64,000 nt of DNA from Methylocella silvestris. Lineage in GTDB: Bacteria > Pseudomonadota > Alphaproteobacteria > Rhizobiales > Beijerinckiaceae. The stretch's first letter is position 1; every line of letters begins with the position of its first letter. The notes below the pieces were generated by a model. It worked only from the letters and a program-made list of their open reading frames with translations, did no database searches and was not told the origin of the DNA. The stretch is from positions 1 through 64,000 of the forward strand of contig NZ_PDZR01000019.1 in assembly GCF_002891535.1 (NCBI RefSeq). The letters are read 5' to 3'. Below, piece by piece: positions 47,347-56,426 of this stretch. The position numbers were made by a program, and so were the translations under genes.

Positions 47347-48921
47347 ATGGGCCTGTTCAAGACTGCGAGGCGCGACGCCACGGCGTTTGCCGCCGGCGGG
47401 TCCGGTCCGCATATCAGCGCCTGCTCCATGCTCGCCATGGCGGCCGTTCTCATATTCGGAGCTGCGGCCATCGCGCCCGTGCTCGGCCCGCAGCCAGCCT
47501 TCGCGAAGGGACCGGATTCCCTCGCTGACCTCGCCGCCGACGTAAGCGACGCCGTCGTCAACATCTCGGCGACGCAGACGATGGACGAAAAGCGCCCGGG
47601 CGGCGCGCCGCAGCTAGAGCCCGGCACACCCTTTGACGATCTGTTCGAGGAGTTTTTCCGCCGCCGCCAGCAAGGGCAAGGCGGTCCCGATCAGCCCGCG
47701 CCCCGCGCGCCGCGCGAGCGCAAGTCGAATTCGCTCGGCTCCGGCTTCGTCGTCGATCCGTCGGGAATTATCATCACCAACAATCACGTCATCGCCGACG
47801 CCAATGACGTCACGGTAATTTTTACCGATGGGCAGAAACTGAAGGCTGAAGTCCTCGGCAAGGATTCGAAAGTCGACGTCGCCGTCCTGAAAGTGAAGCC
47901 CGACAAGCCGCTCAAGGCTGTGAAATTCGGCGACAGCGACAAGATGCGCGTCGGCGACTGGGTCATTGCCGTCGGCAATCCGTTCGGCCTTGGCGGCACC
48001 GTCACCGCCGGGATCATCTCCGCCCTGAAGCGGAATATCGATTCCGGCCCCTATGACAATTATTTCCAGACCGACGCTGCGATCAACAAGGGCAATTCGG
48101 GCGGTCCGCTGTTCAACATGGCCGGCGAGGTCGTCGGCATCAACACCGCGATTCTGTCGCCCTCGGGCGGATCGATCGGCATCGGCTTCTCGACGCCGGC
48201 GGCGACCGTGACGCCGGTCATCGACCAGCTGCAGAAATTCGGCGAGACGCGCCGCGGCTGGCTCGGCGTGCGCATCCAGAACGTCGACGACACGATCGCC
48301 GAAACGCTCAACCTTGGCGCGGTGCGCGGCGCGCTGGTCGCCGGAACAGACGACAAGGGACCGGCCAAGGCGGCCGGCATCGAGGCCGGCGACGTCATCT
48401 TGAAATTTGACGGCGTCCCGATCAAGGAATCCCACGATCTGCCCAAGATCGTCGCCTCCGCGCCGGTCGGCAAGGATGTCGAAGTGGTGCTGCTGCGGCA
48501 GGGCAAGGAGATCACCAAGACGATCAAGCTTGGCCGCCTCGAGGACAATGAGAAACAGAAGGCCGCGCTGACCGTCAAACCCGGCGATGACGACAAGCCT
48601 CCGGCGGCGAACGCCTCGGTGGAGCGCGCGCTCGGCATGGCGTTCTCGGGCCTTAGCGAGAGCGCGCGGCGGAAATATTCGATCAAGCAGAGCGTCGCCG
48701 CCGGCGTTATTGTGACCGACGTCGAGCCAGAGTCGGGCGCCGCGGAAAAGCACATCCAGCCCGGCGACGTGATCATGGAGATCAATCAGGAGCCGGTGAA
48801 GGAGCCGGCCGATGTCGCCAAGAAAGTCGCGAAGCTGAAGGACGACGGAAAGAAGTCGGCGCTGCTTCTCGTCGCCAACGGCCAGGGGGAAATGCGCTTT
48901 GTCGCGCTCCCCTTTCCGTGA
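47347..48921 (+). CDS. DegP/HtrA-type periplasmic serine endoprotease (Do family)
   Basis: A 524-residue protease/chaperone of the envelope. Signal-anchor about 26-52 (MLAMAAVLIFGAAA...QPAFA). Catalytic triad His147 (NNHVIA), Asp178 (KVDVAVL), Ser251 (GNSGGP). A Gln/Arg-rich segment at 104-125 precedes the protease domain. Two PDZ domains follow (about 285-370 and 420-515). The ATG with the upstream GGAGAAA is chosen; the frame is open upstream but non-conserved. Together with HflKC it indicates an envelope quality-control cluster. Confidence 0.95.
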   Translation: MGLFKTARRDATAFAAGGSGPHISACSMLAMAAVLIFGAAAIAPVLGPQPAFAKGPDSLADLAADVSDAVVNISATQTMDEKRPGGAPQLEPGTPFDDLFEEFFRRRQQGQGGPDQPAPRAPRERKSNSLGSGFVVDPSGIIITNNHVIADANDVTVIFTDGQKLKAEVLGKDSKVDVAVLKVKPDKPLKAVKFGDSDKMRVGDWVIAVGNPFGLGGTVTAGIISALKRNIDSGPYDNYFQTDAAINKGNSGGPLFNMAGEVVGINTAILSPSGGSIGIGFSTPAATVTPVIDQLQKFGETRRGWLGVRIQNVDDTIAETLNLGAVRGALVAGTDDKGPAKAAGIEAGDVILKFDGVPIKESHDLPKIVASAPVGKDVEVVLLRQGKEITKTIKLGRLEDNEKQKAALTVKPGDDDKPPAANASVERALGMAFSGLSESARRKYSIKQSVAAGVIVTDVEPESGAAEKHIQPGDVIMEINQEPVKEPADVAKKVAKLKDDGKKSALLLVANGQGEMRFVALPFP

Positions 48922-48959
48922 AAAGCCGCGGTCGCGGCGCGCGCAATAAGGTTTCGCCC

Positions 48960-48988
48960 TTGCCCGCCGGAAATGAGGTGGCTATAAG
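48960..48988 (+). promoter_or_regulatory. Candidate promoter of tRNA-Pro(CGG)
   Basis: TTGCCC and TATAAG are exactly 17 bases apart, with the tRNA beginning 40 bases after the -10 box. Confidence 0.6.
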
Positions 48989-49027
48989 ACCTCAGCCAAA
49001 GCGGCCGGCGTCAATCGTACGCCATGT

Positions 49028-49104
49028 CGGAGTGTAGCGCAGCCTGGTAGCGCACCTCGTTCGGGACGAGGGGGTCGGAGGTTCGAATCCTCTCACTCCG
49101 ACCA
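49028..49104 (+). tRNA. tRNA-Pro(CGG)
   Basis: Cloverleaf with acceptor CGGAGTG/CACTCCG, anticodon stem CCTCG/CGAGG and loop TTCGGGA giving anticodon CGG, T-loop TTCGAAT, and an encoded CCA end. It decodes CCG. Confidence 0.97.
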
Positions 49105-49192
49105 CTGCCTTAAAGGCCTCGCACATACTTTTCATCCTGGCCGGCCGCCGCGGCAAATTCTGCCGTCAGGTCGACGGGGCTGGGAGGAAGCG

Positions 49193-49405
49193 GTGCAATG
49201 GATTCGGTTCGAGGCCCGTCTCGAGCAAAGCGTCGAGGAAGCCTTTGACGCTTGGAAGGCGCGTTTGCCCACGCATGATGCGAAAGAGACGGAACAACGG
49301 CAACTTGTCGAAGGGCCCAAATCCCAGAAGGCGGTCGCTAAATTGGTCGACCGTCGCTTCATCGACTACCTTATCGAAACCGGCATTCCCTTTGAGCGTC
49401 CTTAA
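49193..49405 (+). CDS. Small protein of unknown function
   Basis: A 70-residue charged protein beginning [18 protein letters not shown] that I do not recognise. GGAGGA lies 9-10 bases before the ATG. It has no signal peptide or membrane span. A competing minus-strand frame (49166-49462, 98 residues with CPNC near the N-terminus) covers the same DNA, and I cannot decide firmly between them. Confidence 0.4.
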   Translation: MQWIRFEARLEQSVEEAFDAWKARLPTHDAKETEQRQLVEGPKSQKAVAKLVDRRFIDYLIETGIPFERP

Positions 49406-49501
49406 GCTGACGTAGCGTTCGGCGCTAGCGCAATTAGGGCAATTCGTCGCGTCTTGATCCATTCGGCGGCGGCCCTCCTCCGCAGATGCTACGGCCGCGA
49501 G

Positions 49502-49726
49502 ATGAACAAGGCAGAATTATTGGATCGATTGTCAGGGGTGCTCGATGCGCTCGCGCAAAGCGAGGAGCTCGTCGCTAATCAACGGCACATCGTCCATTTA
49601 TTCGAACGCCAGCGCCAGAACGCCATACAAGCGAAAGAGATGCTCGACCAGTTCGAGGAGATCCTGGCGGCGCAAATTGCCAAGCGGGACCGATTGCTCA
49701 AGGAGCTGTCAGAACTTCCCGGCTAG
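49502..49726 (+). CDS. Small coiled-coil protein of unknown function
   Basis: A 74-residue protein beginning MNKAELLDRLSGVLDALAQ. It has heptad-like helices: EELVANQRHIVHLFERQRQN, then KEMLDQFEEILAAQIAKRDRLLKEL (read in parts). It resembles a frequent, uncharacterised rhizobial family with a R-H-I-x-x-Q-R-x-[IL]-V core and a D-R-L-L/R-K-E-L tail. The frame is open 48 bases further upstream; the ATG preceded by GAG is preferred. Confidence 0.65.
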   Translation: MNKAELLDRLSGVLDALAQSEELVANQRHIVHLFERQRQNAIQAKEMLDQFEEILAAQIAKRDRLLKELSELPG

Positions 49727-49806
49727 AGCATCCACCCGAAAGGCTGAAGGCTTTTGTGCCAAGCGGAGCCGTCGAGACAACAGCGCCGCCGCGACTACGC
49801 TGGGAA

Positions 49807-50061
49807 TTAGCGTCTTGCTAGCGCGAACCCCAGGATCAGGCCGACGCCCATCGCCGCCGCCAACGCCATCATCGGCTGGTTCGACGTAAAGCTCCTGGCC
49901 TCGCTCACAGCCGTTCCATACGCCTTCTCGACTTGATCAAGACCCTTGTCCACGGTTCCATGCGCCTGCCGCAGCGTGTCGTCCGCGAAGTCTCCAAGCG
50001 CGCCATTAATCTTCTCGCCAACATCGCTCGCGGCGTCAGAAAAACTCTGATTATTCATCAT
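49807..50061 (-). CDS. Small DUF883/ElaB-like or CsbD-like membrane-anchored stress protein
   Basis: An 84-residue protein starting MMNNQSFSDAASDVGEKING. The soluble helical part is followed by a C-terminal membrane span (MMALAAAMGVGLILGFALARR, read in parts) that ends in the typical G-x-x-L-G-F-A-L/LARR signature of the ElaB/YqjD/DUF883 group. Homologues bind ribosomes at the membrane in stationary phase in E. coli; whether that applies is inferred. GGAG precedes the ATG. Confidence 0.75.
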   Translation of the reverse strand: MMNNQSFSDAASDVGEKINGALGDFADDTLRQAHGTVDKGLDQVEKAYGTAVSEARSFTSNQPMMALAAAMGVGLILGFALARR

Positions 50062-50266
50062 TTTGCTCCGTTTCAAAGTATCTTGCCGCGCGCATGCGGC
50101 CCGCCCGGCGAGATCATATAACTTGCGGCGACAGCGCGAAGACCTTGCACAGACGATTCATTGCCCGCGAACGTCATGCTTCTTTGGAAGTTCCGCGTGG
50201 CGCCCGCCGGAACGCCAATTCATCGGATCGTCGCTCCGACATGATCGTGGATCAATTGATCGGGGA

Positions 50267-52873
50267 TCATCGTGGTCTGGCGCGGCGCGGCGATGGCGCA
50301 CCCACAGCGCGATAGAACATTGCTTTAACGAGTTCAACAAGCGCCAGATAGGCAAGCGTCGCGCCGATCAGATAGGCGAAGAACAACGGCGGCGGCGTGA
50401 CGAAGCCGAACCAATGCCCTATGGGCGACAGCGGCAGTCCGATCGCCACGGCGACGACGCCCAACGCCATCGCAATGAGAAAGCCGTTCGGCCGGCTCCG
50501 AAAGAACAATCGCCGCGTGCGGATGGCGAACACGACCAGCACCTGCGTCGCCAGGGATTCCATGAACCAGCCGGTCTGAAAGAGCGATTCGCCAGCGCCG
50601 AACACCGCGATCAACGCGTAGAAGGTGAGAAAATCGAAGATCGAGCTGACCGGCCCGAACACCAGCATGAAACGCTCGATAAAGCCGATATCCCATTTCA
50701 CCGGCAAGGCGATGGCCTCCGGATCCACCCCGTCGAACGGGATCGCGATCTCGGACACGTCATAGAGCAAATTGTTGAGCAGGATCTGGATCGGCAGCAT
50801 CGGCAGGAACGGAAGGAAAAGGGACGCGCCGGCCATGCTGAACATATTGCCGAAGTTCGAACTCGACGCCATCAGGACGTATTTCGAAACGTTCTGCACT
50901 GTTTGACGGCCGCCGACGACCGCCTCGCGCACGACTGACAGATCATGTTCGAGCAAAATCAGATCGGCGGCTGCGCGCGCGACGTCGGCGGCGCCATCGA
51001 CCGAGATCCCGACATCGGCGGCATGCAGCGCCGGCGCGTCGTTGATGCCGTCGCCCATGAAGCCGACGATATAGCCGAGCCGCTTCAGCGCCAGCAGGAT
51101 GCGGAGCTTCTGCTGCGGGTTGACGCGGCAAAACAAATTGATCTGCGGCAACTGGCCGAGCAGCGCCTCGTCCGAAAGATGCGTCATCGCGTCTCCGGTC
51201 AGAACGCCTGTAACCGGCACGCCGATTTCGCTGAAGACGTGGCGGCTCACAATTTCATTGTCGCCGGTCAGCACCTTCACCGCGACGCCCGCATCCGCCA
51301 TGGCCTGGATCGTCGCGCCGGCGCTCGCCTTTGGCGGATCGAGGAAAACGGCGAAGCCGGCGAACACAAGATTGCATTCATCGACGATCGCGGCCGCCGG
51401 GCAGACGTCGTCGACGGCATGGCTCGCGACGCCAAGCGCGCGGAAGCCCTGCGCGCCGATTTTCTCGAGCGTGGCCTCGAATGCGCGGCGCGTCTCGGGA
51501 TCGAGGGCCTGCTCCTCGCCGTTCGCAGCTTCATAGCGCACGGACAGGCGCAGCAGATCCTCGGGGGCGCCCTTGACGATGAGACGCCGCTTCCCCTCGT
51601 GAGCGGCCAGCACCGAGACGCGCCGCCGTTCGAAATCGAAGGGGACTTCGTCGATCTTGGTCCAGCCCGCCATATCGAAAGGATGAGCGGCGAGGATCGC
51701 CTCATCGAGCGGGCTTTTCATGCCGGTCTCGAAACGGCTGTTGATGAAGGCGTAAGCGAAAGCGGAAGCGCTTTCCGCGCCGCGCCCGTCGATCACATGC
51801 ACGAGCTTGATCGAAGCCTCGGTCAACGTGCCCGTCTTGTCGGTGCACAGCATGTCCATGGCGCCAAGATCGTGGATGGCGGAGAGGCGCTTGACGATCA
51901 CCTTGCGCTTTGACAACGCCATCGCCGAGCGGGCCAGCGTGACCGTCACGATCATCGGCAGCAATTCGGGCGTCAGACCGACGGCAAGCGCCAGCGCGAA
52001 CAGCAGCGATTCCAGCAAGGGACGATGAAACGAAATGTTGACGACCAGAACGAAGACCACCATCAGCAGCGTCAGGCGCATGATCAGCATGCCGAAGCGG
52101 CCAATGCCGACCGTGAAAGCTGTGGCTGGCGGCTTTTCGGCAAGGCTCGTCGCGAGATGGCCAAGCGCCGTCAGCGCCCCGGTGCGGCAGATGACGATCG
52201 TGGCGGAGCCGCTGATGACCGAGGTCCCGGCGAAGACGGCGTTCACGGCTCCGGCGGGATTCTCGGCGCCTGAGGCTGTCTCGGTCGCCTGTTTCTCCGC
52301 CGGATAGGGCTCGCCCGTCAGAAGCGCCTGATTGATGAAGAGATCGCGGCTTTCAAGCAGTCGCGAATCCGCCGGAACGAGATCTCCGGCGATCAATTCG
52401 ACGACGTCGCCGGGCACCACCGTGTCGATCGGAACGCAGAGGATTGCGCCATCGCGCCGGACGCTCGCTTTGACCGCCACTGACCGGCGGAGCGCTTCGA
52501 CCGCATCCTGCGCGCGGACCTCCTGGATAAAATCAAGCGTCATGCTCAGCATGACGATGGCTCCCACGATGGCGAAGCTCACGATGTCGCCGGTCGCCGC
52601 GGACAATCCGCTCGCCGCGAGCAGGATGATGACCAGCGGGTTGCGGAAGCGCGACAGAAACTGCAGCCAAAGCGGGGACCGCTTAACGGCGGCGGCGTTA
52701 TTGGGACCGAAGGCCGCGAGCCGCGCCTGAGCCTCCGCCGCACTCAGGCCGGCCGGGGTCGTCGACAGGCGGACGAGCAGCTGGGCGGTCGGCGCCTTCC
52801 AGATATCTTCGGCGCCGATTTCGTCGGATTTCAAGCCGGGCGATGCTTCGCTGCGTCCTTGCATCAAATTCAT
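50267..52873 (-). CDS. mgtA: P-type ATPase, MgtA type (magnesium import)
   Basis: An 868-residue P-type ATPase with the phosphorylation motif DKTGTLT (345-351), actuator motif LTGEPYP (185-191, the TGE loop), LTPELLPMIVTVTLA in TM4 and the hinge GDGINDAPALHAADVGISVDGAAD (read in parts). About ten spans. The family couples ATP hydrolysis to Mg2+ uptake. No mgtL/PhoP-type leader is recognised upstream. The call as MgtA rests on the length and TM4/N-terminal pattern; close relatives of the same class are not separable by eye. Confidence 0.88.
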   Translation of the reverse strand: MNLMQGRSEASPGLKSDEIGAEDIWKAPTAQLLVRLSTTPAGLSAAEAQARLAAFGPNNAAAVKRSPLWLQFLSRFRNPLVIILLAASGLSAATGDIVSFAIVGAIVMLSMTLDFIQEVRAQDAVEALRRSVAVKASVRRDGAILCVPIDTVVPGDVVELIAGDLVPADSRLLESRDLFINQALLTGEPYPAEKQATETASGAENPAGAVNAVFAGTSVISGSATIVICRTGALTALGHLATSLAEKPPATAFTVGIGRFGMLIMRLTLLMVVFVLVVNISFHRPLLESLLFALALAVGLTPELLPMIVTVTLARSAMALSKRKVIVKRLSAIHDLGAMDMLCTDKTGTLTEASIKLVHVIDGRGAESASAFAYAFINSRFETGMKSPLDEAILAAHPFDMAGWTKIDEVPFDFERRRVSVLAAHEGKRRLIVKGAPEDLLRLSVRYEAANGEEQALDPETRRAFEATLEKIGAQGFRALGVASHAVDDVCPAAAIVDECNLVFAGFAVFLDPPKASAGATIQAMADAGVAVKVLTGDNEIVSRHVFSEIGVPVTGVLTGDAMTHLSDEALLGQLPQINLFCRVNPQQKLRILLALKRLGYIVGFMGDGINDAPALHAADVGISVDGAADVARAAADLILLEHDLSVVREAVVGGRQTVQNVSKYVLMASSSNFGNMFSMAGASLFLPFLPMLPIQILLNNLLYDVSEIAIPFDGVDPEAIALPVKWDIGFIERFMLVFGPVSSIFDFLTFYALIAVFGAGESLFQTGWFMESLATQVLVVFAIRTRRLFFRSRPNGFLIAMALGVVAVAIGLPLSPIGHWFGFVTPPPLFFAYLIGATLAYLALVELVKAMFYRAVGAPSPRRARPR

Positions 52874-53057
52874 CGCAGGTTTCCTGGTGCAGCCCGCGTG
52901 GGAAACGAAGTCTGACCGTGACCGGATCGAAACCCATGTGGTCTTGCGCTGCAGCGTGGCATTTCGCTTTGACCACGATCAATTCTCAAAATGCGCTCCG
53001 CGCTCGATCCATCCATACTGGTGAGACTGGCGCATCCGCGCGAAAGGAAGATGAAGG

Positions 53058-54047
53058 ATGTTTGATGCAATCCTGATCGAGCAGGAGGAAGACCGCAGCA
53101 AGGCGAGCCTGACGCGGCTCGACGAAAGCCGGCTGCCGGACGGCGATGTGATAGTGCGCGTCAGCCATTCGACTCTCAACTACAAGGACGGGCTGGCGAT
53201 CACGGGACGGGGCCCGATCGTGCGATCGTTTCCGCTTGTGCCGGGCATCGACTTCGCCGGCGTCGTCGAGGATAGTCGCGACGCGCGGTTCAAACCCGGC
53301 GACTGTGTTCTGCTTAACGGCTTCGGCGTCGGCGAATCGCATTGGGGCGGGCTTGCAGGGCGCGCCCGCGTCAGCGCCGATTGGCTGATTGGGCTCCCCG
53401 AGGGTTTGAGCGCAGCCCGCGCGATGGCGCTCGGCACAGCGGGCTACACCGCGATGCTGTGCGTCATGGCGCTTGAGCGACAGGGCGTTACGCCCCGCGC
53501 CGGCGAGATCATTGTGACCGGAGCGGGCGGCGGCGTCGGCGGCATTGCGATCCAGATCCTCGACCGTCTAGGCTACCGCATCGTCGCCTCGACCGGCCGG
53601 CCGCAGGAGGCCGACTATCTGCGCGCGCTCGGCGCTGACGAAATCATTGATCGCGCCACGCTCTCGGCGCCTGGCAAACCGCTCGCCAAGGCGCGCTGGG
53701 CCGGCGCGGTCGACAGCCTCGGCAGCCATACGCTCGCCAATGTTTGCGCAGCGATGAAGGAAAATGGCGTGGTCGCCGCCTGCGGCCTCGCGCAGGGCAT
53801 GGATTTTCCCGCGTCCGTCGCCCCCTTCATTCTGCGCGGCGTCACGCTCATCGGCATTAATTCGGTATACCGATCGATCGCCGACCGCGTCGAGGCGTGG
53901 AGCCGGCTCGCGCGGGAAATTGACGTCGCGAAGCTCGACGCGATGACGACAACCATTGGCCTAAAGGACGTCATCGCAGCCGCAGGCGACCTCATTGACG
54001 GCAAAATCCGCGGCCGTATCGTCGTCGCGATCGCAGACGCGACATGA
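53058..54047 (+). CDS. acuI: AcuI/YhdH-type quinone-oxidoreductase-like reductase
   Basis: A 329-residue zinc-free MDR-superfamily enzyme. It has NYKDGLAITGRGPIVR, FPLVPGIDFAGVVEDS, GWGVGESHWGG-like GFGVGESHWGG, the nucleotide-binding VTGAGGGVGGIA and AACGLAQGMDFPASVAPFILRG (read in parts). AcuI reduces acryloyl-CoA with NADPH. Its real substrate here is inferred from the family. Stand-alone gene divergent from mgtA. Confidence 0.87.
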   Translation: MFDAILIEQEEDRSKASLTRLDESRLPDGDVIVRVSHSTLNYKDGLAITGRGPIVRSFPLVPGIDFAGVVEDSRDARFKPGDCVLLNGFGVGESHWGGLAGRARVSADWLIGLPEGLSAARAMALGTAGYTAMLCVMALERQGVTPRAGEIIVTGAGGGVGGIAIQILDRLGYRIVASTGRPQEADYLRALGADEIIDRATLSAPGKPLAKARWAGAVDSLGSHTLANVCAAMKENGVVAACGLAQGMDFPASVAPFILRGVTLIGINSVYRSIADRVEAWSRLAREIDVAKLDAMTTTIGLKDVIAAAGDLIDGKIRGRIVVAIADAT

Positions 54048-54071
54048 GGACGCCCCGCCTGCAAAAGAGGC

Positions 54072-55544
54072 TCAGGGCTCCTGCTGCAGATCGAAGGTGA
54101 TTTCAGCCGCGAAGGAGCGCTGCGCGCCCTCCGGGGGCCTCGGGAAGGGCGAGGCTCTTGCGACCAGCGCGAGGCTCTCGATGTCGAGGTCCGAATCGCC
54201 GCTTGAGCGCAGCAACGACACATTGGCGAGTTCACCCGACTCCTCGAGCGTGAAGGAGACCACTGCGCTGCCACGCGCGCCGCGCTCGCGCGCCGCCGGC
54301 GGATATTGCTTGGCGCGCTCCAGCAGGCCGAACACAATGACCTTATAGCTCATCGGCTCGTCGCCGCTCTCGGTCGGCAGAGGCACGGCGACGGCCCGGA
54401 AAATCGGCGGGCCGTTGTCGAAAGGCAGCTGCACGCCCTGCCCGCTCTTCGAGGCGCCGAGCCCGGCTGATTGCAGCGGCGCGCTCTGGCGATTGGCGCT
54501 CGCGGCCGCCGCCTCTCGGGCTGCAGCGCTCTTGGCCGCCGCCGCCGCGGCTTTCTTTTCCGCCCGTTCGGCGCGTTTTTGCTCGGCGCTCGCCTGCTCG
54601 GCCTGTCTCGCCTGCGCCTTTGCGGCTTTCGCCTGTTCGGCCTTTTCGGCCGCAGCCTGCGCGGCAGCGGATTTTTCCTCCGCAGCCCTGGCTGCGGCGG
54701 CCTTGGCCTCGGCAGCTTTCGCCTCGGCCGCCTTCATTTGCGCAGCCTTGGCTTCTTCGGCCTTCGCCGCCTCGGCTTTCGCTGCTTCAGCCCTGGCCGC
54801 CTCAGCCTTGGCTGCTTCAGCCTTCGCTGCTTCAGCTTTAGCCGCCTCAGCCTTGGTCGCCTCAGCCTTGGCCTGAGCCGCTTTCGCCGCCTCGGCTTTC
54901 GCCTCGCTCGCTGCAGCGGCGTCCTGCGCGGCCTTGGCTTCAGCGGCCTCTGCCGCTTTTGCGGCTTGATCGGCCTGTTGCTTCGCCTGCGTCGCCTTGG
55001 CCTGTTCCGCAGCCTTGGCCTGCTCGGCAGCCTTGGCCGCGGCCTGCCTCGCCTGTTCTTCCGCGGCCTTGGCTTCGGCCTGCTTGCTTGCAGCCTGCCG
55101 GTCCGCAGATTGCTTCACAGCGGCTTCTTTCGCCGGGTCGGGCTTTGGCTGTTCTATGACGACTTCGATCGGCGTTTCCTTTGACGACTCAGGCGGTCTG
55201 TCCCAGGGACTTGCCCAGAGAAAAGCCAGTAGCAGACAGGCATGCGCCGCAAGCGACGCGACCAGCACGAAGATCACGCCCCTCTCAAAGAAGCCGCCCG
55301 ATCGACCAGCTACCAGCCTGTCATCCACGCTGACGGCAATTTCCGATCCCGCGCTGGTCTCTCCGGCGTCGTCAAAATCCTCGCGCGCCGCAAAATTCAA
55401 CTCGGCGCCGTCAAACGCCGTCGTCGGGAAATCGGGCGGAAAATCGTCATATTGCGCTACGCCATCGAGACTCATGGCCGCGCCGGCCGCAAAGCCGCGT
55501 GCGGCGCCTTTGGCATAGGCTCGAGGCGACGCCGAATGCATCAT
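54072..55544 (-). CDS. TonB/TolA-like energy-transducer protein with long Ala/Lys coiled coil
   Basis: A 490-residue protein from the chosen ATG. A cytoplasmic region of about 85 residues precedes one span (about 86-108, VIFVLVASLAAHACLLLAFL). Then come Pro/Lys-rich DPAKEAAVK and an Ala/Lys/Glu repeat of about 230 residues (AKAEA units), as in TolA. The last ~90 residues fit a TonB C-terminal domain (YKVIVFGLLERAKQYPPAARERGARG, VSFTLEESGELANVSLLRSSGD, read in parts). It probably couples inner-membrane energy to the outer membrane. No exbBD or tol genes adjoin. Confidence 0.82.
   Translation of the reverse strand: MMHSASPRAYAKGAARGFAAGAAMSLDGVAQYDDFPPDFPTTAFDGAELNFAAREDFDDAGETSAGSEIAVSVDDRLVAGRSGGFFERGVIFVLVASLAAHACLLLAFLWASPWDRPPESSKETPIEVVIEQPKPDPAKEAAVKQSADRQAASKQAEAKAAEEQARQAAAKAAEQAKAAEQAKATQAKQQADQAAKAAEAAEAKAAQDAAAASEAKAEAAKAAQAKAEATKAEAAKAEAAKAEAAKAEAARAEAAKAEAAKAEEAKAAQMKAAEAKAAEAKAAAARAAEEKSAAAQAAAEKAEQAKAAKAQARQAEQASAEQKRAERAEKKAAAAAAKSAAAREAAAASANRQSAPLQSAGLGASKSGQGVQLPFDNGPPIFRAVAVPLPTESGDEPMSYKVIVFGLLERAKQYPPAARERGARGSAVVSFTLEESGELANVSLLRSSGDSDLDIESLALVARASPFPRPPEGAQRSFAAEITFDLQQEP
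54560..55130 (-). repeat. Low-complexity AKAE-type coding repeat
   Basis: Imperfect short units encoding Ala-Lys-Ala-Glu and AKAAE variants run through the TonB/TolA-like gene. They are coding and expected to form a long alpha-helix spanning the periplasm; copy number could vary between strains. Confidence 0.8.
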
Positions 55545-55673
55545 CCGCTCAATCTTCCCGTCCGGAGCCGCTGATGAGGGTCCGGTCCTGCGGCGGCAGC
55601 GCTGACGTCCATGCGAGGCGCAGGGCGAGGCTGGCGAATTCCGCAATCAACTCAAATGTGTAGAACAAATTTT

Positions 55674-55694
55674 GCGGCGCCGAAACGGCGCCGC
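55674..55694 (-). terminator. Hairpin downstream of cmk
   Basis: GCGGCGCC and GGCGCCGC with a 5-base loop form a perfect 8-bp stem about 80 bases after the cmk stop. No proper U-tract follows, so termination is only likely. Confidence 0.4.
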
Positions 55695-55775
55695 GGACAC
55701 AGTTCGCCAAAAAGCGGTCTCGTCACTCGCGAGTTGGCGCAATAAGGTCCGCAATAGGGGCGGATTTTTGAAGGC

Positions 55776-56426
55776 TCAATATGCCGGATGGCCGGCCCTG
55801 AGGGAGTTTTGCGCGCTTTCGACGATGACGAGCGCCGCCTTGAAGGCTGCTTCGACGTCGAGCTTGGTCGTGTCGAGCACCACGGCGTCCGCGGCCGGCC
55901 TGAGGGGCGCCGCCGCGCGGCTGGAATCGCGCAGATCGCGTTTGCGGATATCCTCAAGCACGGCGCCGTAATCGACCTTTTCGCCGCGTCCGCGCAATTC
56001 CAGCGCGCGTCGCGTCGCGCGCGCTTCGTCGCTCGCAGTGACGAAGATCTTGCAAGCGGCGTCGGGGCAGATGACCGTGCCGATATCGCGCCCGTCAAGC
56101 AGGGCGCCGCCCTGACGGCCGGCGAAACGGCGCTGCATGTCGACAAGGGCGGCGCGCACCTCCGGGATCGCGGCGACGACGGAGGCCGCCTCCGCCATGT
56201 CGCGGCTGCGCAGCCCAGCCTCGTCGAAATCCGTCAGCGCGAGGCTCCGCGCGGCGGAAACCGCCGCCGCGCGATCGGAAAGATCATGGCCGTGATCGAG
56301 CAGCGCGCGCGCCGTCGCCCTGTACAACAGGCCGGTGTCGAGATGCGGCAGACCGAAATGGGTCGCGAGCCGTCGCGCCAAGGTGCCTTTGCCGGACGCC
56401 GCCGGCCCGTCGATGGCGATAATCAT
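55776..56426 (-). CDS. cmk: Cytidylate kinase
   Basis: Phosphorylates CMP/dCMP. The 216-residue protein has the P-loop GPAASGKGT (7-15), [26 protein letters not shown] and the C-terminal [16 protein letters not shown]. Its start overlaps the aroA stop by 4 bases, a common aroA-cmk pairing in alphaproteobacteria. Confidence 0.97.
   Translation of the reverse strand: MIIAIDGPAASGKGTLARRLATHFGLPHLDTGLLYRATARALLDHGHDLSDRAAAVSAARSLALTDFDEAGLRSRDMAEAASVVAAIPEVRAALVDMQRRFAGRQGGALLDGRDIGTVICPDAACKIFVTASDEARATRRALELRGRGEKVDYGAVLEDIRKRDLRDSSRAAAPLRPAADAVVLDTTKLDVEAAFKAALVIVESAQNSLRAGHPAY

Noticed and set aside
54560..55130. A CRISPR-like or tandem repeat array
   Set aside because: The repeats are short, in frame and encode an Ala/Lys/Glu helix; there are no spacers.
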